Shown piece after piece: positions 14,351 through 22,329 of a stretch of DNA of 28,420 nt. The notes under the pieces were generated by a model. It was given only the letters and a program-made list of their open reading frames with translations, searched no databases and was not told where the DNA came from. This stretch comes from a virus: the IMG/VR virus record IMGVR_UViG_3300042261_000798, positions 1 through 28,420 of that record; one strand, written 5' to 3'. The position numbers were made by a program, and so were the translations under genes. Within the stretch, counting starts at the first letter, position 1. Each line of letters begins with the position of its first letter.

Positions 14351-16966
14351 ATGTATTCAAATGTTTTTATGGACCATCGCCGCAGCGAAATTAATTTATG
14401 GGAGTATGAAAATGGTGTGAAGGTTCACAAGAAACTTCCCGCTCCTCTCTATTTCTACTATAAAGACAAGGCTCTTAAAAACTCTGAGTTTACAACCATT
14501 TATGGTGATCCAGCAAGAAAAATTGAATGCAATACTTGGAGTGAATATAAAAAGAAAGTTGAGAAACTTAAGGCCACTGGTCTTGAGTTATATGAATCTG
14601 ATGTGCCTATTGAAACTAAATTTATTATTAGTCACTACTTGGGCCAAGAACTCAAAGTTCCTAAGTTCGATATTTGGTATCTTGATATTGAGGTACATTC
14701 AACAAAAGGATTCCCAAAACCAGAGGATGCCGAAGCACCAATTACTATTTTAACTATTTGGTCTTCTAAAGATAATAAGTATTACATCTTTGCTGAAAAG
14801 GACTTTGATGCGAAGTTCCTTGACGATGCTGGTGAGGCTTATTCAAAGTTTATTTTTGATTCGGAAGAGAAGCTTTTACGAGCCTTCATGAAATTCCTAT
14901 TGAATAAACACCCAGATTTTCTTTCTGGTTGGAATAGTAACTTCTTTGATATTCCATATATAGTCAATAGAATTAAGAGAGTTTTTAACGAAGATGCCGC
15001 AACTGGTTTAAGTCCAATTGGTGTTGTTAGAGAAATTGAGCAGACTCTTAAGAACGGGAAAGTTAAGAAAACATATATGATTGGTGGTATTTCTACCATT
15101 GATTTACTTGAAGTCTTTAAGACATATACTTTCTCTGCAAGACCATCGTGGAAACTTGATAGTATTGCCGAAGAAGAAGGTGTAGGTAAAAAGATTGCCT
15201 ACGAAGGTACTCTTATAGACCTTTATAAAAACTGGCAACAATATGTTGAATATAATGTGCATGACGTTCGTTTGTTAAAGAAACTTGAGGCTAAAAAGGG
15301 ATTCTTAAACATTCTATTTTCTTTCTGCTATGGATGCCATGTTCCATTTGATTCCTATCAAAAGACAGTTCGTGTTCTTGATGGTGCTTTCCTATCAAAG
15401 CTTGCAGAAGAAAACATAGTTTTACCAGATGTTAATAGAGACTTGGAAGCAACCAAGTTCCCAGGTGGTTATGTTAAAGACCCAATTAAGGGACTTCATG
15501 AATGGACTGTATCATTTGATGCAACCTCGCTTTATCCTTCTATTATGATTGGCTGGAATATTAGTCCAGAAACAAAGGTTGGTAAAGTAGAGGGTGGTAG
15601 TGTTTCAGATTTAAGAAAACTTATTGGTGGCAAGGAAGTTGAAGATTATCAAGTTCGCTTTAGTGGACTTGATATGGGCATTAAGGAATTAGCAGAATTA
15701 ATCAAAGATAATAAATTTTGCTTAGGTGGTAACGGGGCGGTTTATAAACAAGATAAAGTTGGTATCGTTCCAAGATTCGTTGATGAATGGTTCAAGAAAA
15801 GAAAAGCATACAAGAAGATGATGCTTGAAGCCGAAAAGGCTGGTGATAAAGATGCCAAGGTTCTTTACGATAGCTTGCAGTTAAACTACAAGATTCTTAT
15901 TAACTCTGTGTATGGATATCTTTCCACACCATATTCTCGATTCTATGACCTTGATAATGCTATGGCAGTTACTCTTACTGGTCAATCTATCACCAAGACG
16001 GTCAATGATACTGTCAATACGTATTTTGCACAGAGATTTGAAGAGTCCAATTTGGCCGCTAAATACAAAGGTAAAAACATTGACGATGTATGTATATATG
16101 CCGACACTGATAGCTTGTATGTTGATATTGGAAAGATTGTTGAGTCTTTAAATATTGAGAACAGGGACTCTACCGATCCCGAGAAGATGAAACCTGTTAT
16201 TGATGTTATTAATACTGAGGTTGTTCCGTTTATCTCTTCGGTTATTAATAAGTCTATGACGATATTAACTGAGAAGAAATATAACTGTGTTAAGAACCTT
16301 ATTCAGTTTAAGGTTGAAAAAGTTGCTCGTCGTTCAATATTCCTTGAAAAGAAGAAATATGTTATGTGGGTTGTTTACGATGGTGAAGCTAATATGGCTA
16401 TTGATAAACTTAAAGCTACTGGTATTGAATTGGTTCGTTCATCTACTCCACCTCTCGCTAAGACATATATGAAGAAGTATATCTTTGAACTTCTTAAGAC
16501 AATGGACAGAGGTAAGTTTGTTCAGCATATCAAGGAAGTGCGGCAAAAATTCATGGAAGCAGATATTGTAGATATCTCGTTTCCAAGCACAGCCAATAAC
16601 TATAACAAATATTTTGAGAAATTCCTTGAATTGGGTAGATTTAAGTCAACCCCTATCCATATTAGAGGTGGTGTTATCTATAACGATTACCTTGAAGAAC
16701 ACCCTGAATTTAAGCAATCTTATGATGCTATTTACGAAGGTGACAAAGTTAAGCTTATCCATATGAAGAAGGGTAAAGATTGGTCAACCGATGTTCTTAC
16801 CTACAAAGAGAAGTGGCCTAAAGATTTCAACATTGATGAATATGTTGACCGCGAGAAACAATTTGAGAAGGCTTTCCTCAATCCTTTAGAGAAGTTCTTT
16901 GAACTTCTTAATTGGGAAAAACCTTCTCTAAATCAAAGTGATATTGATAGTTATTTTAAGTGGTAA
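14351..16966 (+). CDS. 43: gp43 DNA polymerase (family B)
   Basis: The replicative polymerase, with 871 residues (T4: 898). The 3'-5' exonuclease motifs are DIE (112-114, same numbers as in T4), NSNFFDIPY (195-203) and YNVHD (301-305). The polymerase motifs are DATSLYPS (390-397, motif A), NYKILINSVYGYLS (about 512-525, motif B) and YADTDS (583-588, motif C), followed by KKKYVMWVV. The last residues, QSDIDSYF (862-869), fit the canonical clamp-binding Q-x-x-I-x-x-aromatic-aromatic box and would bind the gp45 homologue. GGAG lies eight bases before ATG. It is convergent with a late gene, three bases away. No intron, intein or frameshift is seen. Confidence 0.98.
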   Translation: MYSNVFMDHRRSEINLWEYENGVKVHKKLPAPLYFYYKDKALKNSEFTTIYGDPARKIECNTWSEYKKKVEKLKATGLELYESDVPIETKFIISHYLGQELKVPKFDIWYLDIEVHSTKGFPKPEDAEAPITILTIWSSKDNKYYIFAEKDFDAKFLDDAGEAYSKFIFDSEEKLLRAFMKFLLNKHPDFLSGWNSNFFDIPYIVNRIKRVFNEDAATGLSPIGVVREIEQTLKNGKVKKTYMIGGISTIDLLEVFKTYTFSARPSWKLDSIAEEEGVGKKIAYEGTLIDLYKNWQQYVEYNVHDVRLLKKLEAKKGFLNILFSFCYGCHVPFDSYQKTVRVLDGAFLSKLAEENIVLPDVNRDLEATKFPGGYVKDPIKGLHEWTVSFDATSLYPSIMIGWNISPETKVGKVEGGSVSDLRKLIGGKEVEDYQVRFSGLDMGIKELAELIKDNKFCLGGNGAVYKQDKVGIVPRFVDEWFKKRKAYKKMMLEAEKAGDKDAKVLYDSLQLNYKILINSVYGYLSTPYSRFYDLDNAMAVTLTGQSITKTVNDTVNTYFAQRFEESNLAAKYKGKNIDDVCIYADTDSLYVDIGKIVESLNIENRDSTDPEKMKPVIDVINTEVVPFISSVINKSMTILTEKKYNCVKNLIQFKVEKVARRSIFLEKKKYVMWVVYDGEANMAIDKLKATGIELVRSSTPPLAKTYMKKYIFELLKTMDRGKFVQHIKEVRQKFMEADIVDISFPSTANNYNKYFEKFLELGRFKSTPIHIRGGVIYNDYLEEHPEFKQSYDAIYEGDKVKLIHMKKGKDWSTDVLTYKEKWPKDFNIDEYVDREKQFEKAFLNPLEKFFELLNWEKPSLNQSDIDSYFKW

Positions 16967-16969
16967 TTA

Positions 16970-17947
16970 TTATTCGTTTTCACTCTTTTGAATTTTTGGA
17001 TTATCTTCTTCACCATCCACAACTTCTGGATTATCAATTTTATTTGTTCCAATATTATCTGGATCTTGTAGTCTTGGATCAATTGGACTTCCAGAAACTT
17101 TAGATGGTTTAACTGTTTTATTTGATCCTCTAGTTTGTTGTTTTGTTTTAGCGGGTTTTTTTGTTTGATTTTGCTGACTACCAGCAGCGGGTTCCTCTGT
17201 GGGTTTTGGGGGTACTGCTGGTTTACTACCAGCAGCGGGTTCCTCTGTGGGTTTTGGGGGTACTGCTGGTTTACTACCAGCATCTCCTAAATCCTTTTTC
17301 GCATCGCTTTGTGATTTCGCTTTTATTTGGTTTAGTATATCAAGGTGTTTTTTGTTTCCTGCTTTAGCTCCCTTAATAATTTCTTCCCACCCCTTTTGTG
17401 CTTGTCTGTAAATATCATCAGAAGCCGCATCACCGTCACTTGGTGCTGGTGTTGCTCCATCAGATGATGGAGGTGCTGATGCCGCTGGTGCTGGTGCTGC
17501 TCCATCAGATGATGGAGGCGCTGATGCCGCTGGTGCTGGTTCATCAGGATATATAGTATTTATTAGGGTATCTGCTGCGGTAATAAATGTTTGTGCCTGT
17601 TTTTTATTATCAGTCATTGCCTGTTTAAGTCTTTTAACCAACTCTGGATCACCGTGTTTTTCAATTTTTGATTGAATATCATTAAGCGCCTTTTGTCTAG
17701 ATTTTAATTTTCTTTTAACAATTTCAAGAGCTTGTTTAATCTTTTCGTCGTCTGCTTTAGTAGCCGATTGGATTTGTTTTGTATATTTGTCGAATCTTGA
17801 ATCTTGTTTAAATACATTCCAAGCTTTACCAAGATTTGCCATTAACCCCTCGTTTAAAAGCAACCCTCTAGAAAAAACAGTTTGTAACTCTTGAATTTCT
17901 TTAAAAGTTGAGTCATATTGTTCAATTAATAAAGAGATATCGGTCAT
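16970..17947 (-). CDS. Late gene with Pro/Ala-rich tandem repeats, unknown function
   Basis: A 325-residue protein with a helical N-terminal half (1-135: LLLNEGLMANLGKAWNVF, then a charged coiled-coil-like stretch) and a probably unfolded C-terminal half. The latter holds two tandem repeats: APAASAPPSSDGA-type units of 15 residues and an exactly duplicated 16-residue unit GSKPAVPPKPTEEPAA. The tail is K/Q-rich and then acidic. A TATAAATA octamer lies 18 bases upstream of ATG, with AAGGAT in between, so it is a late gene set among early replication genes. No motif identifies its role. A virion or scaffold protein with a flexible linker is the simplest guess. Confidence 0.85.
   Translation of the reverse strand: MTDISLLIEQYDSTFKEIQELQTVFSRGLLLNEGLMANLGKAWNVFKQDSRFDKYTKQIQSATKADDEKIKQALEIVKRKLKSRQKALNDIQSKIEKHGDPELVKRLKQAMTDNKKQAQTFITAADTLINTIYPDEPAPAASAPPSSDGAAPAPAASAPPSSDGATPAPSDGDAASDDIYRQAQKGWEEIIKGAKAGNKKHLDILNQIKAKSQSDAKKDLGDAGSKPAVPPKPTEEPAAGSKPAVPPKPTEEPAAGSQQNQTKKPAKTKQQTRGSNKTVKPSKVSGSPIDPRLQDPDNIGTNKIDNPEVVDGEEDNPKIQKSENE
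17181..17276. repeat. Exact 48-base tandem duplication
   Basis: Two identical 48-base units, 17181-17228 and 17229-17276, encode the repeated 16-residue Pro-rich unit of the late gene. No base differs between the copies, so the duplication is recent or kept even by recombination. Confidence 0.95.
17454..17543. repeat. 45-base imperfect tandem repeat
   Basis: Two 45-base units, 17454-17498 and 17499-17543, encode the Ala/Pro/Ser repeat. They differ only at a few bases, mainly near the unit ends. Confidence 0.85.
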
Positions 17948-17965
17948 GGTAGATCCTTTTTAAAC

Positions 17966-17973
17966 TATTTATA
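17966..17973 (-). promoter_or_regulatory. T4-type late promoter TATAAATA
   Basis: An exact late octamer on the minus strand, 18 bases before the start of the 325-residue gene. Confidence 0.7.
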
Positions 17974-17980
17974 ATTATAC

Positions 17981-18008
17981 TTAACATTCCTAGGAAACCT
18001 TCTATAAT
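17981..18008 (+). promoter_or_regulatory. Sigma-70-like promoter for the 51-residue gene
   Basis: TTAACA (17981-17986), 16-base spacer, TATAAT (18003-18008). The spacer contains the ten-base palindrome TTCCTAGGAA, which could be an operator. AAGGAG and the ATG at 18027 follow. Confidence 0.6.
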
Positions 18009-18026
18009 ATTAATAAGGAGATTAAC

Positions 18027-18182
18027 ATGTCAGACAGAGAGCCTTTTCTTAATAGAGTTGGGTGGTTTATTGGTTATAATGCAGCCAAGATTCATTCTTG
18101 GCTTGAAGATGCATATAATTCAACTGTGAGATTTATTAAAAATATCCCAGACAATATTCGTTTATTCTTTCTTAGATTCTAA
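18027..18182 (+). CDS. Small protein, 51 residues, possibly membrane-associated
   Basis: A short open frame with full signals: a TTAACA-N16-TATAAT promoter, AAGGAG eight bases before ATG and a stop before the uvsX promoter. The product (MSDREPFLNRVGWFIGYNAA onward, ending IRLFFLRF) is rich in aromatic and hydrophobic residues with scattered basic ones. It has a possible amphipathic helix in the middle and a hydrophobic C-terminus. No family is recognised. Small early phage proteins of this type often inhibit host functions, but nothing in the sequence shows that here. Confidence 0.7.
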   Translation: MSDREPFLNRVGWFIGYNAAKIHSWLEDAYNSTVRFIKNIPDNIRLFFLRF

Positions 18183-18195
18183 TATTAATTTGGTT

Positions 18196-18223
18196 TTGTC
18201 TTATAGGGGGTATATGGTATAAT
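18196..18223 (+). promoter_or_regulatory. Sigma-70-like promoter for uvsX
   Basis: TTGTCT (18196-18201), 16-base spacer with a GGGGG run, TATAAT (18218-18223). AAGGAG and the ATG at 18249 follow. Confidence 0.65.
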
Positions 18224-18248
18224 CCATATCATTATAAGGAGTAATTTT

Positions 18249-19436
18249 ATGGGCAGAAAACCAAAAGACACAGCGGGAGCCGCCGACGAACCAGAGAACG
18301 ACAAAAAATCATCATCATCTTCAAGGAAAGACCTTTTAAATGAGTTTATGAAGTCCATGGGTAAGGATAATCAATTTGAAATTTTCTCAGAGAGTAAACT
18401 TACAAAAATTGATAGTTATGTCTCAACTGGTTCATTATCGTTAAATAGAGTCATTTCGGGAAGTTACTTTAAGGGTTTCCCACATGGTCGTATTACTGGT
18501 TTAGCTGGTAAGAAGGGTGTAGGTAAGTCATTTGTATGTGGTAATGCTCTCCGCGAAGCTCAAGCTAATGGGTATCTTTGCTTTGTGTTTGAATCAGAAA
18601 GTTCGCTTGACCGCGATTTCCTTGTTCGCCTTGGTGTAGATATTGATGAACTTGGTTTCAAGTCCGTTACTACTGTTAATGAATTTAAGACACTTACTTT
18701 AAATATGGTTGAATCTATCCACAAGATGGACCCCGATCAAAAGATTTTCATTGTCATGGACTCCTTGGGTAACTTAGGTACTGAAAAGGAAATGAATGAT
18801 GCTCGTGAAGGTCATACTGCTCAAGACATGGGTTTGAGAGCTAAGCAACTTAAATCTGCCAGCCGTGTTCTCGCTAACGCCATAGCATATAACAATGCTT
18901 GTATGGTTGTTACTAACCACACATATGACCAACCAGGAGCAAACCCAAGTATGCCACCTACCGAAGTGTTTTCTGGTGGTGAAGGCTTCAACTATATTTG
19001 CTCAACTATTCTTAATCTTAAGAAATCTGTTAAAAAGGAAGAAGTTAAGCAAGCAAGCGGCGAAACCGAAAAAGTTGCAACCCACTTCGTTATTAAAGCA
19101 ACCACAACAAAGAACCGTTTGGTTCCCGAAGGTTCATATGCAGAGATTCTTGTAAGCTTTAAGAATGGCTTACATAAGTGGTACGGATTACTTGATGATG
19201 CTCTTAATTATGGTTTCTTTGAGAAGTCTGGAACCAGAGTTATTGTTAAGCATCTTGACGGTAAATCTTTCTTTGAGTCTCAACTTTATAAATTAGAAAA
19301 TGCTGCTGTTTGGGAAGCAATTATTAAAGACTTGGATATTAAAGTCCAAGAAGCAGTTGCTTTCAGTAGTGTTTTAGATGCGGACAAAGTAGTTGACGAG
19401 TTGGAAACTGAACAAGGAGAAGAAGATACAAAATAA
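18249..19436 (+). CDS. uvsX: UvsX recombinase (RecA-like)
   Basis: UvsX forms filaments on ssDNA and carries out strand exchange, starting recombination-dependent replication with UvsY and gp32. It has 395 residues (T4: 391). Walker A is GKKGVGKS (87-94), Walker B is IFIVMDSLG (about 167-174), and a DNA-binding loop region lies near 180-200. The N-terminus carries an extra low-complexity piece (SSSSSRK, residues 21-27) before the core, and the C-terminus is acidic (DELETEQGEEDTK), as in T4. AAGGAG precedes the ATG. The next gene, the helicase, has a separate promoter. Confidence 0.96.
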   Translation: MGRKPKDTAGAADEPENDKKSSSSSRKDLLNEFMKSMGKDNQFEIFSESKLTKIDSYVSTGSLSLNRVISGSYFKGFPHGRITGLAGKKGVGKSFVCGNALREAQANGYLCFVFESESSLDRDFLVRLGVDIDELGFKSVTTVNEFKTLTLNMVESIHKMDPDQKIFIVMDSLGNLGTEKEMNDAREGHTAQDMGLRAKQLKSASRVLANAIAYNNACMVVTNHTYDQPGANPSMPPTEVFSGGEGFNYICSTILNLKKSVKKEEVKQASGETEKVATHFVIKATTTKNRLVPEGSYAEILVSFKNGLHKWYGLLDDALNYGFFEKSGTRVIVKHLDGKSFFESQLYKLENAAVWEAIIKDLDIKVQEAVAFSSVLDADKVVDELETEQGEEDTK

Positions 19437-19442
19437 CTCCCA

Positions 19443-19470
19443 TTGACATCCATTATGTTGTGTGTAAAAT
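19443..19470 (+). promoter_or_regulatory. Sigma-70-like promoter for gene 41
   Basis: TTGACA (19443-19448, consensus), 16-base spacer, TAAAAT (19465-19470). It starts seven bases after the uvsX stop. Confidence 0.65.
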
Positions 19471-19500
19471 GTGATAAGATGGAACCAAGGAGTTATATAG

Positions 19501-20943
19501 ATGAAATCAGACGATAAAACAGAATTATATATTGTAAAAGGGTTAATCAGCTTTGATGACTTTCTTGCAAGGTTTATAGACAAAATTGACTATAAGTTTT
19601 TCACTAAAGGTGCTGCGGTAGTTGTCAAAGCTGTGCAACAATTTTATGTAAAGCACCACAAGAAGCCATCCATTCAGATTCTTTGTGATACTGAGATACC
19701 TCAGATACTCGCAAAGAAGCCCGAGCATATCCAGCAATGCATTGATGTTATTACAACTGCCTCTTTGATAAAGTTTGATAAAGAGGACTATTATGATTGG
19801 CTTAGTGAGTTAACTAAAGAGTTTATTCAAGAAAAAAGAATTGAATTAGCTCTCGTTGAATGTGTTAACTTAATGGAAGCTGGTAAGAGACAAGAGGCTA
19901 TCAAAAAGGTTATTGATGCCTCTCATATAAACTTTGATGAAAGTTTAGGTCTAGATTATTGGGAAGATATTGACCAGCGCATCGAGAGAATGAAGTCACC
20001 AGACCAAGTTATTCCAACTGGAACTAATTCTCTTGATGAGCATATTGGTGGTGGATGGCGTAGGAAAATGTTAGCTATCTTTGGTGCTGCTACTAATGTC
20101 GGTAAAACATTAATCCTTGGAGATACATCAAAGAAACTCGTAGAAGCTGGGTTTAATGGATTATATGTTACACTTGAAATTAATGAAGATATTTTAGCTA
20201 ATCGAATTGATGCTAATATCACCGATATTAATATGAAGGATTTAAGCACTAATCCAGATGCTATTATGCGCGATCTTAAAGAACGCAAGCAGATGGCAGA
20301 AGCAGCGGGAAAGCCATTTGGTCGTTTAATAATTAAAGAGTATCCTCCAGCCACTATGAGTAGTAATCAACTCTTAGCATTGGTTAAAGACTTAAATGTT
20401 AAAAGAAACGGATTTAAACCAGACTTTATAGTAGTTGACTACCTTGGGTTAATGATTCCCAACGGTAAGGGATTTAGCGATAATACATATGGTAAGCTAA
20501 AGACGGTAGCAGAAGAATTACGAGCGGTTGCTGTTAAATTGAATGTACCTATTTTTAGTGCAGTTCAAGTAAATCGTTCTGGTTATGAAGAATCAGAAAT
20601 AGGTCTTGAGAAAACATCAGACTCAATGGGTATCCCCATGACTGCTGATATTATGATTATGGTTAGTAGAACAGAAGACCTTGCTGCCGCAAATCAACTT
20701 TATTATAATATTGCCAAGTCAAGATTCAGTAAGAACGGTTCTGGGTTCTTGGTTTCTGTTGATTATGAACACATGAGAATAAATGATTTACTTGATGGCA
20801 ACACAATAGAAAACCAACAAAAACGTATTAAGGAGAATATACAAAAATTAAAGAAATCAGACTCTCCAAAAAAGAATGGAGATAGTAACCCACCAAGCAC
20901 AACTGGTAATGATGATGATATTTTAGAAGACTTTAAGGAATAA
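19501..20943 (+). CDS. 41: gp41 replicative helicase (DnaB-like)
   Basis: The hexameric 5'-3' helicase that unwinds the fork and works with the primase gp61. It has 480 residues (T4: 475). The N-terminal helical domain covers about 1-150. The RecA-like domain has TGTNSLDEHIGGGW (173-186), Walker A GAATNVGKT (195-203), Walker B FIVVDYLGLM (about 305-314) and the DnaB-type QVNRS motif. The C-terminus is acidic (DDDILEDFKE). AAGGAG precedes ATG. No primase gene follows; the next gene codes for a small helix-turn-helix protein whose ribosome binding site lies inside the end of this gene. Confidence 0.96.
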   Translation: MKSDDKTELYIVKGLISFDDFLARFIDKIDYKFFTKGAAVVVKAVQQFYVKHHKKPSIQILCDTEIPQILAKKPEHIQQCIDVITTASLIKFDKEDYYDWLSELTKEFIQEKRIELALVECVNLMEAGKRQEAIKKVIDASHINFDESLGLDYWEDIDQRIERMKSPDQVIPTGTNSLDEHIGGGWRRKMLAIFGAATNVGKTLILGDTSKKLVEAGFNGLYVTLEINEDILANRIDANITDINMKDLSTNPDAIMRDLKERKQMAEAAGKPFGRLIIKEYPPATMSSNQLLALVKDLNVKRNGFKPDFIVVDYLGLMIPNGKGFSDNTYGKLKTVAEELRAVAVKLNVPIFSAVQVNRSGYEESEIGLEKTSDSMGIPMTADIMIMVSRTEDLAAANQLYYNIAKSRFSKNGSGFLVSVDYEHMRINDLLDGNTIENQQKRIKENIQKLKKSDSPKKNGDSNPPSTTGNDDDILEDFKE

Positions 20944-20947
20944 TATT

Positions 20948-21214
20948 ATGCCAGTAAAACAAATGACTTATGAAGAATTAGGAAAGAAATGTGGTATGAC
21001 CCCTAATAAGGCACATTTAGAAGTAAAAAGAATATACAACAAGATGGTTAAAGAATTAGTTTATACTAAGCATATAAATATTTGGGACTGTGTTGTTGGA
21101 TTAAAAGATTTCTTTGGGATGTCCGAAAGGGAGGCGGTAGACAAACTCAACAAAGAATTCAAAGAACTTCTAAAGAAGGACGCAATTCAACGATATGGTA
21201 ATTGCAAATATTAA
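20948..21214 (+). CDS. Small helix-turn-helix protein, sigma region 4-like
   Basis: An 88-residue protein. Residues 6-37 (MTYEELGKKCGMTPNKAHLE, then VKRIYNKMVKEL) have the spacing of sigma-70 region 4 (in general form T-x-E-E-I-G-x-x-x-G-x-S, then R-x-x-x-L-x-K-L). The second half (IWDCVVGLKDFFGMSEREAV) is another helical unit. It follows gene 41 by four bases and is in the same transcript. It could be a transcription regulator, a coactivator in the manner of T4 gp33, or simply a DNA-binding protein. The family is not firmly recognised. Confidence 0.75.
   Translation: MPVKQMTYEELGKKCGMTPNKAHLEVKRIYNKMVKELVYTKHINIWDCVVGLKDFFGMSEREAVDKLNKEFKELLKKDAIQRYGNCKY
21073..21080 (+). promoter_or_regulatory. 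Internal late octamer upstream of gene 32
   Basis: An exact TATAAATA within the 88-residue gene, 219 bases before gene 32. It is not close to a start codon. T4 gene 32 also has a late promoter, so this could supply late gp32, but a chance match is as likely. Confidence 0.25.
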
Positions 21215-21215
21215 A

Positions 21216-21231
21216 GTCCAAATTCTTGGAC
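21216..21231 (+). promoter_or_regulatory. Inverted repeat after the 88-residue gene
   Basis: GTCCAA-attc-TTGGAC forms a six-pair hairpin two bases after the stop, just before the gene 32 promoter. There is no T tract, so it is a poor terminator. It might be an operator or part of a long gene 32 leader. Confidence 0.35.
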
Positions 21232-21232
21232 A

Positions 21233-21260
21233 TTGCACCGTTAATTAGCTCTGCTATAAT
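21233..21260 (+). promoter_or_regulatory. Sigma-70-like promoter for gene 32
   Basis: TTGCAC (21233-21238), 16-base spacer, TATAAT (21255-21260). The leader of about 35 bases ends with AAAGGA before ATG at 21300. Confidence 0.65.
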
Positions 21261-21299
21261 ATACAAAAGCAAACGACATAGAAAACGAAAGGAAAAACT

Positions 21300-22271
21300 A
21301 TGAGTAAATTTAAGAGTATCAAAGAACGCTTCAACGAAGTGTCAAACAAGATTAAAGCCAAAGAGGGTGGGGAAGGAACCTATGATGATTCCTGGCGCTT
21401 CAAGCCAACTCTTCCTTCTAATAAACCAAAAGTAAATTATGTGCTTCGTGTTCTTCCAAACACCCATGTTAATGATGGTATGGATGAACCTTGGTTTGAA
21501 TCGTTCGTCCACATTTTCACCCGTAGCAATGGTAAGAAGGTTTATACTCCTTGTCCAACCACCGATGGAAAAGATAAGAAGTGCCCAATCTGCGAGAAGG
21601 CCCGTACTTACTGGACAAAGGTAAATGCTGGGGAAGCATCAAAGTCAGAAGAAGACCTCGCTAGAGCATATAACCGTAAGCAACGTTATCATATCAATGT
21701 TCTCGTTGTTGATGACCCTCGTAAGGGTACTGAGGAAGACCAGACAGGTAAGGTTCTTGTGTGGGAAATCGGACCTCAAATCTATGAGAAGTTTAAGGAT
21801 GCCTTCTTTGATCAGAAGCTCCCATTCTTTGATCCATTTGAAGGTTTCAACTTCAACTTAGTTATCAAGAAGAAGGGCGAGTATAACAACTATGATTCCA
21901 GCCACTTTAGCGCGGCTTCTAGTGCAATTGGAACCGAAGATGAACTTGAGGCTATCCATCCACAGATTCACAACTTGGCTGAAAAGGTCGCTGGTCGTAT
22001 GCGTAGTTACGATGATCTCAAGAAGTTACTTGATGCACCCGCTGGTGATCCCGACGCAGACAACACTGAAGGCAGGGAGACTGATTCTGGCGAAACTGTT
22101 GCCCCAGCACCTAAAGCTACAGAAGTTACTGCTGCTCCTAAACCAGCCACCTCCGCTCCCCGTGTAAGTGCTGCTAAAGCAGAAGTCGAAGCCGAGGAAA
22201 AAGAAGATGACAAAGATGGTGAGATTGATTTAGACAGTCTTTCTGACGAAGATTTGTTCAAATCTAACTAA
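21300..22271 (+). CDS. 32: gp32 single-stranded DNA-binding protein
   Basis: Coats ssDNA during replication, recombination and repair. It has 323 residues (T4: 301). The basic N-terminus (KFKSIKERFNEVSNKIKAK) serves cooperativity. The OB-fold core contains the zinc ligands H71, C85, C95 and C98; the spacing C-x9-C-x2-C is the same as in T4 (C77, C87, C90). The C-terminal part is an Ala/Pro/Thr-rich linker (about 255-300) and an acidic tail (EEKEDDKDGEIDLD and DLFKSN) that binds partner proteins. It uses many C-ending codons, consistent with high expression. It is followed by a strong bidirectional terminator. Confidence 0.96.
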   Translation: MSKFKSIKERFNEVSNKIKAKEGGEGTYDDSWRFKPTLPSNKPKVNYVLRVLPNTHVNDGMDEPWFESFVHIFTRSNGKKVYTPCPTTDGKDKKCPICEKARTYWTKVNAGEASKSEEDLARAYNRKQRYHINVLVVDDPRKGTEEDQTGKVLVWEIGPQIYEKFKDAFFDQKLPFFDPFEGFNFNLVIKKKGEYNNYDSSHFSAASSAIGTEDELEAIHPQIHNLAEKVAGRMRSYDDLKKLLDAPAGDPDADNTEGRETDSGETVAPAPKATEVTAAPKPATSAPRVSAAKAEVEAEEKEDDKDGEIDLDSLSDEDLFKSN

Positions 22272-22287
22272 TAAAGTTTAAATGAAG

Positions 22288-22329
22288 AAAAATTAAACCC
22301 CTTGAGGAATCTCAGGGGGTTTAATTTTT
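22288..22329. terminator. Bidirectional terminator between 32 and the endonuclease gene
   Basis: A 19-pair stem (22288-22306 with 22311-22329, one G-T pair) with a four-base loop. The core is AAACCCC/GGGGTTT, and T tracts leave on both strands. It ends gene 32 rightward and the endonuclease gene leftward. Confidence 0.92.

Noticed and set aside
17161-17411. Plus-strand frames with repeated Val/Leu/Gln-rich peptides
   Set aside because: They are antisense readings of the tandem repeats in the 325-residue gene.
17181-17543. CRISPR-like array
   Set aside because: The repeats are tandem without spacers, in frame, and encode protein repeats.
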